Shown here piece by piece: positions 6,314 through 12,347 of a stretch of DNA of 13,304 bases. The DNA is from an uncultured Roseburia sp. (GTDB lineage: Bacteria; Bacillota; Clostridia; Lachnospirales; Lachnospiraceae). Made by a program: the position numbers and the translations under genes. The notes under the pieces were generated by a model, which made no database searches, was not told the DNA's origin, and was given only the letters and a program-made list of their open reading frames with translations. Positions within the stretch are counted from its first letter, which is position 1; each line of letters opens with the position of its first letter. The stretch lies in NCBI GenBank assembly GCA_934307185.1, contig CAKRCJ010000031.1, forward strand, positions 1 to 13,304, in the 5' to 3' direction.

Positions 6314-7846
6314 TTAAAACCGGAAATACAAAAACGGGTGTACCGAGCTTCCAAGTAAAAATGCCGTTGATAAAATAAGCCCTGCCACAATTAAAATGCT
6401 CTGGATAAGCCAGCCACACCTTTTCCCTGCTTTTGTATCCATATATTTTTTCCACAATGCCTTAACAGCTGGTGTTGCCCCAATAGCCGCAATAAGAAGC
6501 AAAATGGCATAGCTTTTTATCTCATAGGCAGCCATTGCCGATAATGCACTGCCGTCTGCACCGGTCATGCCATAAAGCTGCATTCTGATTTCCCCTAAAT
6601 TTTCTGAACGGAAAATCACAAAGCTGATTAAAATAACAATGCATACATAACCGTGACCTGCCAGCCTGCGAATAAACTGTAGAAATCCCTTGCGCTCATT
6701 CATCGACTCCGTGTTTTTTCTGCCAGTATTTGACACTTGTAGTTTTTTAAGCTTCTTTCCGATTAATTTTTCCACACTTAAGAAAACGCCAAAATATACG
6801 CCCCACAATGCAAAATTCCAGCCTGCGCCATGCCATAACCCGCTCAAAAACCACACCACAAACATATTAAAGCACCAATGGGGTACAGGGACACGGCTTC
6901 CTCCAAGCGGGATATATAAATAGTCCTTAAAAAAGCTGCCCAGTGTCATATGCCATCTGCGCCAGAATTCGGAAATACTTTTTGAAATAAAAGGATAGTT
7001 AAAGTTCTCCGGAAATGTAAAACCTAACATTTTTCCAAGACCAATTGCCATATCACTGTAACCGGAGAAATCATAGTAAAGCTGCAGCGTATAAGCGATT
7101 GCAAGCACCCAGTACCCGGCAGTTCCAAGGCCGGACACTGCCTGTATCTTTCCCGCAGACATTTCCTCCAACAAAGCCACCAGCAATCCAAGCGAGTCTG
7201 CGAGCAATACTTTTTTGCAAAGTCCGCAGACAAACCGCCCTGCTCCGTCCGACAGTTTTCCAAATGAAATCTCTCTTTGTTTTAATTCTGCCTGTACTGA
7301 CTGAAAGCGCACAATCGGTCCCGCGATAAGCTGCGGAAACATGGTCACATAAGCTGCAAAATTAATAAAATTATGCTCTGCTTCTACCTCGCCCCGATAT
7401 ACGTCCACATAGTAACTTAAAATCTGAAAGGTATAAAAACTAATTCCAACCGGAAGCACAATCTGCCGCACAGAAAAATCTGTACCTGCCACGGCATTTA
7501 CACTGTCCACAATAAAATTCGTATATTTAAAAAACACAAGCAGCCCCAATGTAATACTCACAAAAGCTGCAAGTACGAGTTTTTCTTTTCTCCCCGGAGC
7601 ATTATTTCTCTGTATCTTCTGCCGTGCTTCATTTTTCTTTTTTGCATACCGGATACATTTTCCACCGGCATATCCAGTCGCAACAGAAAAAAGGAGCAAA
7701 GCCCCGTATTTTGGCTCGCCCCACATATAAAAAAGGAGACTTGCCAGAAAAAGTATTATATTTTTCGCTTTTACCGGCACCAGATAATATAAAATCATGG
7801 TAACTGGTAAAAAATAGTATAAAAACGTAATACTTGAAAAAAGCAA
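6314..7846 (-). CDS. MBOAT family O-acyltransferase (AlgI/DltB-like)
   Basis: This is a polytopic membrane acyltransferase of 510 residues, a normal AlgI-like length. It begins MLFSSITFLYYFLP, typical of the family, and includes LPVGISFYTFQILSY (131-145), FPQLIAGPIVRF (170-181), YYDFSGYSDMAIGLGKMLGF (257-276), the FWRRWHMTLGSFFKDYLYIP block (His299) and GLWHGAGWNF with the conserved His339 expected in the active site. It would move acetyl or another acyl group from a cytoplasmic donor to the outer face for transfer by the DHHW partner. The start codon is TTG (7844-7846). It is supported by AAGGTGG 8 nt upstream and by the family-like N-terminus; the next Met is 16 residues in and would remove part of the first helix. 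It lies 19 nt after the DUF4358 gene in the same operon. The substrate (peptidoglycan, teichoic acid or exopolysaccharide) cannot be told from the sequence. Confidence 0.93.
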   Translation of the reverse strand: MLFSSITFLYYFLPVTMILYYLVPVKAKNIILFLASLLFYMWGEPKYGALLLFSVATGYAGGKCIRYAKKKNEARQKIQRNNAPGRKEKLVLAAFVSITLGLLVFFKYTNFIVDSVNAVAGTDFSVRQIVLPVGISFYTFQILSYYVDVYRGEVEAEHNFINFAAYVTMFPQLIAGPIVRFQSVQAELKQREISFGKLSDGAGRFVCGLCKKVLLADSLGLLVALLEEMSAGKIQAVSGLGTAGYWVLAIAYTLQLYYDFSGYSDMAIGLGKMLGFTFPENFNYPFISKSISEFWRRWHMTLGSFFKDYLYIPLGGSRVPVPHWCFNMFVVWFLSGLWHGAGWNFALWGVYFGVFLSVEKLIGKKLKKLQVSNTGRKNTESMNERKGFLQFIRRLAGHGYVCIVILISFVIFRSENLGEIRMQLYGMTGADGSALSAMAAYEIKSYAILLLIAAIGATPAVKALWKKYMDTKAGKRCGWLIQSILIVAGLILSTAFLLGSSVHPFLYFRF

Positions 7847-7854
7847 GCCTCACA

Positions 7855-7861
7855 CCACCTT
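7855..7861 (-). promoter_or_regulatory. Ribosome binding site for the TTG start of the MBOAT gene
   Basis: AAGGTGG on the minus strand is placed 8 nt before the TTG codon at 7846. With the family-typical MLFSS start, it supports use of the rare initiation codon. Confidence 0.6.
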
Positions 7862-7865
7862 ATAT

Positions 7866-8399
7866 TTATTTTTCTAAAGCAAGAAACGCTTCCTTTGCCG
7901 CTTCTGCAACATCATTATCTGCCATAATGAATAAAATAACATCTCCGACATTCTCTACAACAACACTCTCTGCCTCCACACATACCCATTTCCCTGGGTC
8001 GGCATTATCCTTTAATAACTGCTTTGCGGCTTCTACATCCTGATTTTCACTTACCCGAAGCACTACACACTGGTAAGCAATCGACGATATCATCGGTGCA
8101 GAATAAATAGAATCTGTAAAATCAATGTCTGTCGTTCCAAGAATGTATTCCTCATTGTCATCTGTAATTTCTACATTCTCATAATCGCTCGTATAACTGA
8201 AAAAATCGTCCTCTGTCTTTGCCGTTTGATAAATTTCATCTAAAATACCGGCACAGCTTCCCTTCAAATTTTCAGAAGCTTCTGTACTTCCTGCTGCGGC
8301 ATTTCCATTATCCGAAGCCAAATCACCTGTTTTATTTCCACATGCAGCAAAAGTAAGTGTCATTGCTGCCAGTAAGATACATGCTATTCTCTTTTTCAT
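7866..8399 (-). CDS. DUF4358 domain lipoprotein
   Basis: This is a secreted lipoprotein of 177 residues. The signal KKRIACILLAAMTLTFAAC ends at lipid Cys20 and is followed by a short N/A/G/S-rich linker. The rest matches the DUF4358 type: a first half with IYQTAKTEDDFFSY and YENVEITDDNEEYILG, and a second half with CVVLRVSENQDVEAAKQLL and a hydrophobic strand GDVILFIMADN near the C-terminus. The function of the domain is unknown. It is the first gene of the operon with MBOAT and DHHW proteins; this pairing is, from memory, frequent in Clostridia and suggests a role in envelope polymer acylation. The ATG at 8399 is chosen because GAGAGG lies just upstream and the lipoprotein signal starts there. 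An ATG 12 nt earlier (8411) lacks a ribosome site. Confidence 0.85.
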   Translation of the reverse strand: MKKRIACILLAAMTLTFAACGNKTGDLASDNGNAAAGSTEASENLKGSCAGILDEIYQTAKTEDDFFSYTSDYENVEITDDNEEYILGTTDIDFTDSIYSAPMISSIAYQCVVLRVSENQDVEAAKQLLKDNADPGKWVCVEAESVVVENVGDVILFIMADNDVAEAAKEAFLALEK

Positions 8400-8420
8400 A
8401 GTTCCTCTCATTTCGTTTTC

Positions 8421-8446
8421 TTATAGTATTTACGATTATACTATAA
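8421..8446. promoter_or_regulatory. Perfect 9-bp inverted repeat over the -10 of the acylation operon
   Basis: TTATAGTAT (8421-8429) and ATACTATAA (8438-8446) are perfect inverted repeats 8 nt apart. On the minus strand a TATAAT -10 box (8440-8435) falls inside them, about 35 nt before the DUF4358 start. The -35 at 17-bp spacing is TAGGAA, which is poor. The symmetric site over a -10 could be an operator for a dimeric regulator. The bases are all A/T-rich, so a chance palindrome remains possible. Confidence 0.45.
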
Positions 8447-8471
8447 ATCTTACACTTTTCCTACTGAATTT

Positions 8472-8483
8472 TTTCTTAAGAAA
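8472..8483. repeat. 12-bp AT palindrome upstream of acylation operon
   Basis: TTTCTTAAGAAA is a perfect palindrome without a loop, between the YczE-like gene and the DUF4358 gene. It lies upstream of the predicted -35 of the acylation operon. It could be a protein site. It is not a terminator, as it has no loop or GC stem. Confidence 0.3.
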
Positions 8484-8543
8484 TGAAAGTATTTTTATTG
8501 CAGATTGAAGGACCATTTTCTTTTTCCGCAAAAAATATATTCT

Positions 8544-9251
8544 TTATTTTGCAGTAAGAATGGATACAAACTGAAATCTTTCATCCATCCATTCTCCAAT
8601 TATTCCGATTACTTTTCCCATCGTGAAAGCGGCAAGTACAGTTCCAATTCCAAGCCCGTCCAGATGTCCCAAAAAGAATACCGTTAAGACAGCCGTAATG
8701 CAAAGACAAATAACATCATAGCCGATTTTTACCCTGGAATAACGCACTCCAGTAATCTTTGAAAGCTCTCTTGGAAATAAATCGGTCGGGATAATCGGCA
8801 GACCGCAGCGGTTGGAAAATGCAATTCCGATGCATATCAGTAAATAGCTGATTACAAAATATAACACACATAATCCCAGTGTTTTCGGCAGAAAATTAAT
8901 CCATGCCTCATGTACATCCAACAGTTCGCTGAACGCAAATCCTACAACAAAGCTAAACAGATATGCCGGTACAAATTTTTTGCGCATAATCATAAGGCTT
9001 AAAATTAAGGTTCCCTGAAAAATATAAGTCCATGTTCCAAGAGAAATCACCGGTGCAACCTCGGAAAATGCAAATGGCACACTCGAAATTGCTGAAATTC
9101 CTGCGCCCGAATATAACATTAACACAACACCAAAGCTGTTTATCATAACCGTAATGAAAAGTGCCAGTTCTCCACGAAAAATCCTTTTTTGTTTTTTATT
9201 TTCACTTCCGGTTATTTGTTGTTCTGTTTCTTCTTTTGTTCTCTCGTTCAT
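8544..9251 (-). CDS. YczE/YyaS/YitT-like membrane protein
   Basis: This integral membrane protein of 235 residues has about five or six helices and a hydrophilic N-terminal tail (residues 1-28, rich in K, E and Q). Helices are seen around ELALFITVMINSFGVVLML, GTWTYIFQGTLILSLMIM, VPAYLFSFVVGFAFSELL, LGLCVLYFVISYLLICIGIA, IGYDVICLCITAVLTVFFLG and the C-terminal GLGIGTVLAAFTMGKVIGII. The last, glycine-rich GxGTxxAAxxxG motif and the ISAISSVPFAFS segment are typical of the YczE/YitT (DUF6198-like) group, whose transport or other role is unknown. The start has GGGAG 9 nt upstream. It lies 114 nt after the kinase gene on the same strand and is probably a separate unit. Confidence 0.75.
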   Translation of the reverse strand: MNERTKEETEQQITGSENKKQKRIFRGELALFITVMINSFGVVLMLYSGAGISAISSVPFAFSEVAPVISLGTWTYIFQGTLILSLMIMRKKFVPAYLFSFVVGFAFSELLDVHEAWINFLPKTLGLCVLYFVISYLLICIGIAFSNRCGLPIIPTDLFPRELSKITGVRYSRVKIGYDVICLCITAVLTVFFLGHLDGLGIGTVLAAFTMGKVIGIIGEWMDERFQFVSILTAK

Positions 9252-9365
9252 TTTCTATGACTCCCTTTTATCCTGTTCTGGCAGTTTTCTTACCGCCACG
9301 AACCAATTTACTCCTATTTTTTATAAATAACAAGTAAAACTTTTTTCGGAATTCATAGTTTTTTT
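9252..9365 (-). promoter_or_regulatory. Leader of the YczE-like gene with weak promoter and hairpin
   Basis: The minus strand has TTGTTA, 17 nt, then TAAATT as a possible promoter. Nearer the gene, TGGCGGT and ACTGCCA (9298-9292 and 9285-9279) form a 7-bp stem with one G-T pair and a 6-nt loop. The hairpin is not followed by a T-run, so it is not a terminator. It would lie in the mRNA leader. No terminator for the upstream kinase gene is clear. Confidence 0.3.
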
Positions 9366-10727
9366 CTATAGATAAATGGTGAAACGCATCCCTTCCTCAA
9401 ACGGTTCAAATGTATATGCACAACCTTCTTTTTTTAACAGCTCGCTGACTACATAAAGTCCCAGTCCATTTCCTCCGGGCACATTTCTTGTCTGCGACGG
9501 ACGATAAAATGGTTCATAAATATATTGCAGCTGCTCCGCTTCTATCGGTGCACATGTATTTTCAATCCACATTTTCTTCTCATCCGCACCTATCGTAATC
9601 CGTCCTGCCTCTTTTGTGTACTTTACTGCATTTCCGATAAGATTAGACCAGACTTTTTCAAATGCCTGCGCCCGCATGTACACCGTCACAGACTGCACTG
9701 CATCTGTAGACACTGCAAGGCTTTTTTCTGTCATCTGAAGTTCATACTCCTTCAATACTCTTTCAAGCTCCTCTTTCACAATAAGCTTTGTCTTTTCCGG
9801 CGCCATTTCCTGTACTTTCGACGTATCTAAAATATCTTTTACCATACCGTTAAGTTCATCTACCATATCAACCGCTTCCGCTAAATATTTCTCATGGTCT
9901 TTATATTTTCCAACCCCATATTGCATATTTTCAAGTAAAATACGCAGTCCCGCCAAAGGCGTTTTTAACTCATGCGACGCCGAACGCAAAAATACTGTTT
10001 TTGCTTTCTCCACCTCAACTAAATGTTCTTTTTCCTTATCAAGACTCTGGATTGTGGAAAGCAGGCATTCATACACCTGGTTAATCTGCTCCGCTAAAAT
10101 TCCCATTTCATCCTCATCGGATATATGAAAAGCTGCATCCGGCTTTAAATTTTTCATGTCATTTGTAACCGCAAGCATATTTAAAATTGGTTTCGTAATC
10201 CGTTTGGAATAAAAATAGGAAAATAAAACGGAGAACGCAATTGATGCGGTAAACGTCCACGGAAGCAAAAATGTAATCATATCCACTGCTTCTTTGACCG
10301 GCTTAGCACTTGCTATCAGCTTAATTTGAAGACTTTTCCCATCTTTTGTATCCATTGTTTTATTTATCACAATAATGGACTCCGCAATGTCTAAATTACT
10401 TACCGAAAAGACGGTGTCCGTATCGGCATAAAACGAAATCTTGAAATTCATTCCAAGATACGTTTTCTCGCTTCCATTTTCACCTACTGTCACATTCACA
10501 TTGTTTTCTTTTGCAAAATTTAAAAAGGTCTGTCCCGCCTCTGCCTCTGTTTTCTCTTTGATTTCCTGCTGCAGATTTTCCAGTCTGTTTTCCAAATTGT
10601 GCTGCATTCTGTTTAAATATACTTTCGGATAGAAAAAATAAATCATCAGATGCATGGAAAGTGTAATTATAAGCAGCATAAATAACGTATATAAAAAAGT
10701 TTTCGGGAATAATTTCATTCTCTTCAT
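9366..10727 (-). CDS. Sensor histidine kinase
   Basis: This membrane sensor kinase has 453 residues. Two helices (about 11-33 and 149-171) frame an outer sensor domain of about 115 residues with no recognised fold. A HAMP-like linker follows (172-225). The dimerisation/phosphoacceptor domain carries SASHELKTPLAG with His252. The ATPase domain has an N-box (NLIGNAVKYT, 362-371), a divergent G1 box reading IENTCAPI, an F-box YEPFYR and a G2 box GGNGLGLYVV (418-427). It would autophosphorylate and pass phosphate to the response regulator encoded just upstream. The ATG at 10727 begins 1 nt after the regulator's stop, with GGAG 10 nt upstream. A TTG start at 10754 is possible but adds only 9 residues and has no clear support. 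The signal is unknown; the divergent redox operon suggests a redox or envelope thiol cue, which is inference. Confidence 0.93.
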   Translation of the reverse strand: MKRMKLFPKTFLYTLFMLLIITLSMHLMIYFFYPKVYLNRMQHNLENRLENLQQEIKEKTEAEAGQTFLNFAKENNVNVTVGENGSEKTYLGMNFKISFYADTDTVFSVSNLDIAESIIVINKTMDTKDGKSLQIKLIASAKPVKEAVDMITFLLPWTFTASIAFSVLFSYFYSKRITKPILNMLAVTNDMKNLKPDAAFHISDEDEMGILAEQINQVYECLLSTIQSLDKEKEHLVEVEKAKTVFLRSASHELKTPLAGLRILLENMQYGVGKYKDHEKYLAEAVDMVDELNGMVKDILDTSKVQEMAPEKTKLIVKEELERVLKEYELQMTEKSLAVSTDAVQSVTVYMRAQAFEKVWSNLIGNAVKYTKEAGRITIGADEKKMWIENTCAPIEAEQLQYIYEPFYRPSQTRNVPGGNGLGLYVVSELLKKEGCAYTFEPFEEGMRFTIYL

Positions 10728-10728
10728 A

Positions 10729-11382
10729 TTATGATAACTCCAGTTTATATCCAACGCCTTTTACGGTAACAATACAGTCAAGATGCAGCTTTTTTCTCAA
10801 GTTTTTCACGTAAACATCTACTACACGGTCATACGGACTTTCTTCCTCTCCCCAGATTTTATCTAAAATCTGCTCCCTGCTTACAACCTGCCCGCTGTTT
10901 TCCAATAAAACAGCCAGAAGTTTTACTTCTTTTGGTGTCACCGCCGCATCCAGTCCCTGATACGTTGCCCGGTATGCCGAAAAATCAACGACTGTCTCCT
11001 GATACTTCCATATTTTTTCCGTTTTATATCTTGTCCTAAGAAGTGCCTCCATTCTCTTCCATAATAAAATAAGGGAAAACGGCTTGCAGATATAATCATC
11101 TGCCAGCGAGTCAAATGTTTTTACCTGTGTTTCTTCGTCCGTGATTGCGGTTAACATAATAACCGGTATGTCACTGAAGCTGCGAAGCTCTTTTAATACC
11201 TCAATCCCGCTTATTCCCGGCAGCATAATATCAAGAAGCGCTAAATGTATTTCTGTATTCCGTAATAAATCAAGCCCCTTCTCCCCATCTTCGGCACTAA
11301 ACACCTGATATTCCTTTTCCTTTAAAAACTCTGCAACACCTTCACGGATGGTCGCATCATCTTCCACGATTAATATATTCAT
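10729..11382 (-). CDS. OmpR-family DNA-binding response regulator
   Basis: This 217-residue two-component regulator has a receiver domain at 1-115 with the acidic pair Glu7-Asp8-Asp9, phosphoacceptor Asp51 (LALLDIMLPG), Thr78 and Lys100 (ICKPF). A winged-helix domain follows at about 125-217, including VTPKEVKLLAVLLENSG, REQILDKIWG, DRVVDVYVKNLRKKL and the C-terminal VKGVGYKL hairpin. It is translated from ATG 11382 with AAGGAA upstream and is nearly contiguous with the kinase gene. The intergenic region it shares with the divergent thioredoxin operon holds the direct repeat TTTCAT-N5-TTTCAC. That repeat overlaps the -35 region of both divergent promoters, so it may regulate both itself and that operon. 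Confidence 0.95.
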   Translation of the reverse strand: MNILIVEDDATIREGVAEFLKEKEYQVFSAEDGEKGLDLLRNTEIHLALLDIMLPGISGIEVLKELRSFSDIPVIMLTAITDEETQVKTFDSLADDYICKPFSLILLWKRMEALLRTRYKTEKIWKYQETVVDFSAYRATYQGLDAAVTPKEVKLLAVLLENSGQVVSREQILDKIWGEEESPYDRVVDVYVKNLRKKLHLDCIVTVKGVGYKLELS

Positions 11383-11411
11383 CTTTTCATTTCCTTCTTT
11401 GTTTTTTTTCT

Positions 11412-11440
11412 ACTATAACATTATTTTTTCCAATTTCATA
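11412..11440 (-). promoter_or_regulatory. Candidate promoter of the two-component operon
   Basis: On the minus strand, TATAGT (11417-11412) is a good -10. At 17-bp spacing the -35 is TATGAA (11440-11435), weak, and it lies within the first direct repeat. A weak -35 covered by a likely regulator site suggests autoregulation. Confidence 0.45.
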
Positions 11441-11450
11441 TTAGTTTCAC
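11434..11450 (+). promoter_or_regulatory. Direct repeat, likely response-regulator binding site
   Basis: TTTCAT (11434-11439), 5 nt, TTTCAC (11445-11450) form an 11-bp-period direct repeat, which continues as ATATTAG and ACATTGA. OmpR-family regulators typically bind hexamer direct repeats with an 11-bp period. The second hexamer ends exactly 10 bp before the TATGAT -10 of the redox operon, the geometry known for CiaR-activated promoters. The site also overlaps the weak -35 of the two-component operon. Confidence 0.55.
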
Positions 11451-11460
11451 ATTGAAAGTT

Positions 11461-11466
11461 TATGAT
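11461..11466 (+). promoter_or_regulatory. -10 box of the redox operon
   Basis: TATGAT matches the consensus at five of six bases. No good -35 is found 17 bp upstream (ATATTA), so activator dependence is likely. Transcription would start near 11473, only about 5 nt before the ATG at 11478, which argues for the ATG at 11508. A short inverted repeat, TGATA / TATCA (11463-11476), overlaps the start point. Confidence 0.5.
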
Positions 11467-11507
11467 ACATTTATCAAATGAACAAAACAAAAGGAGATTA
11501 TCTTATT

Positions 11508-12131
11508 ATGAAAAACAAAAAATTATCCATTTTAACACTTTTACTTACCGGAACACTTTTATTTGCAGGCTGTGGACAGAGTGCCACAAACAGCTCTTCT
11601 AATTCTTCCACAAATGCTTCTTCCGGTGAAAGCATTACCACAGAACAGAGTTCTGCCACAACGGATGCAAATGCCTCTGGTGACGATATTTTTTCTGACA
11701 TGTCCACAACCGATTTAGACGGCAATGAAATGACTTCCTCCATTTTTTCTGAAAATAAAGTCACACTTGTAAATGTATGGAATGTCGGATGTACCCCATG
11801 TGTCAATGAAATCCCAGAGCTTGACAAATTAAACAGTGAATATAGCGGAAAAGGTGCTGCCATCTACGGTCTGTACTGCGATTTTGGTGGTGGAATTTCT
11901 GATGATGAAATGGCTCAGATAAAAGATATCATGACAAATGCAAATGCTTCCTACACACAGCTTCGCATGACCGGAACTCTTGCTGCTAATGAAAAACTTT
12001 TAAATCTTATGGCTTTCCCAACCACTTATGTAGTAGACTCCAACGGAACAATTCTTGAAACAATCGAAGGCTCTAAAGATTATGAAGGCTGGAAAGCTGT
12101 CATTGACCGTTATCTCGCCGATGCAGAGTAA
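11508..12131 (+). CDS. TlpA/ResA-like thioredoxin-fold lipoprotein
   Basis: This extracytoplasmic thiol-disulfide oxidoreductase has 207 residues. The lipoprotein signal LSILTLLLTGTLLFAGC gives lipid Cys22. A flexible S/T/N/A-rich linker (23-60) is followed by a thioredoxin fold of the TlpA/ResA type: IFSDMSTTDLDGNEM (the usual F-x-xxDLxG start), a strand VTLVNVWNVGCTPC with redox Cys95 and Cys98, EIPELDKLNSEY, and the cis-proline segment AFPTTYVVDSNGTI (Pro171). It should reduce disulfides or sulfoxides, or exchange thiols, at the outer membrane face. The start is the ATG at 11508, with AAGGAG 11 nt upstream and the signal peptide directly following; an in-frame ATG at 11478 lies almost at the predicted transcript start and lacks a ribosome site. 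It is the first gene of a likely operon with a CXXC microprotein and a NapH-like protein, the probable source of its electrons. Confidence 0.92.
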   Translation: MKNKKLSILTLLLTGTLLFAGCGQSATNSSSNSSTNASSGESITTEQSSATTDANASGDDIFSDMSTTDLDGNEMTSSIFSENKVTLVNVWNVGCTPCVNEIPELDKLNSEYSGKGAAIYGLYCDFGGGISDDEMAQIKDIMTNANASYTQLRMTGTLAANEKLLNLMAFPTTYVVDSNGTILETIEGSKDYEGWKAVIDRYLADAE

Positions 12132-12140
12132 TTTCTGCAT
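12121..12140 (+). other. Hairpin spanning the stop codon of the thioredoxin gene
   Basis: ATGCAGA and TCTGCAT form a perfect 7-bp stem with loop GTAATT, covering the TAA stop. There is no T-run afterwards, so full termination is unlikely. It may stabilise the first cistron or set the relative output of the thioredoxin gene and the two genes after it. Confidence 0.4.
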
Positions 12141-12175
12141 TAGGAAAGAGAAAAACACTGCTATTACTATTTTAT

Positions 12176-12182
12176 AAGGAGG
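12176..12182 (+). promoter_or_regulatory. Strong ribosome binding site of the CXXC microprotein
   Basis: AAGGAGG lies 8 nt before the ATG at 12191. It is the strongest ribosome site of the operon and supports the reality of the 48-codon gene. Confidence 0.8.
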
Positions 12183-12190
12183 CATATACT

Positions 12191-12337
12191 ATGAACTCTG
12201 CAAAAAGAATGATTTCCGGCTTTCTGCTCCTTACACTTGGAATTTTATTTCTTTTCAATGGCATACACCGGAACGAACATACTACCGTAGAAAAGAAATC
12301 AAATATTATCTGTCTGGAATGTATTGGAATAGGTTGA
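12191..12337 (+). CDS. CD1871A-like CXXC-motif small membrane protein
   Basis: This gene encodes only 48 residues. The N-terminus NSAKR precedes one membrane helix (about 7-25, ISGFLLLTLGILFLFNG); a polar stretch (26-38) and a C-terminal tail IICLECIGIG with Cys41 and Cys44 follow. The tail closely resembles the small CD1871A family (CXXC motif-containing, named after a Clostridioides difficile protein); this assignment is from memory. A short basic N-terminus suggests an N-in anchor with the CXXC outside, next to the thioredoxin-like lipoprotein, but lysines after the helix leave the topology open. It has a perfect ribosome site, and its stop TGA is 10 nt before the start of the NapH-like gene; the GAGG used by that gene overlaps the stop. 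A role as a thiol or metal relay between its two neighbours is inferred. No function is established. Confidence 0.85.
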   Translation: MNSAKRMISGFLLLTLGILFLFNGIHRNEHTTVEKKSNIICLECIGIG

Positions 12338-12347
12338 GGTATTATTT

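Noticed and set aside
6252..6455. N-terminal extension of the DHHW gene by 68 residues, overlapping the end of the MBOAT gene
   Set aside because: The AGGAGG site 6 nt before ATG 6251 and the membrane anchor starting there show the true start; the extension is simply open frame inside the MBOAT gene.
8472..8483. AT palindrome as a terminator of the YczE-like gene
   Set aside because: Perfect palindrome without loop or GC pairs; it cannot form a stable terminator hairpin.
10728..10754. TTG start of the histidine kinase inside the regulator gene
   Set aside because: ATG 10727, directly after the regulator's stop, has a ribosome site (GGAG, 10 nt) and begins the natural basic N-terminus before the first helix.
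11478..11507. Earlier ATG for the thioredoxin-like protein
   Set aside because: It would fall about 5 nt after the predicted transcription start without a ribosome site and would put extra residues before a normal lipoprotein signal.
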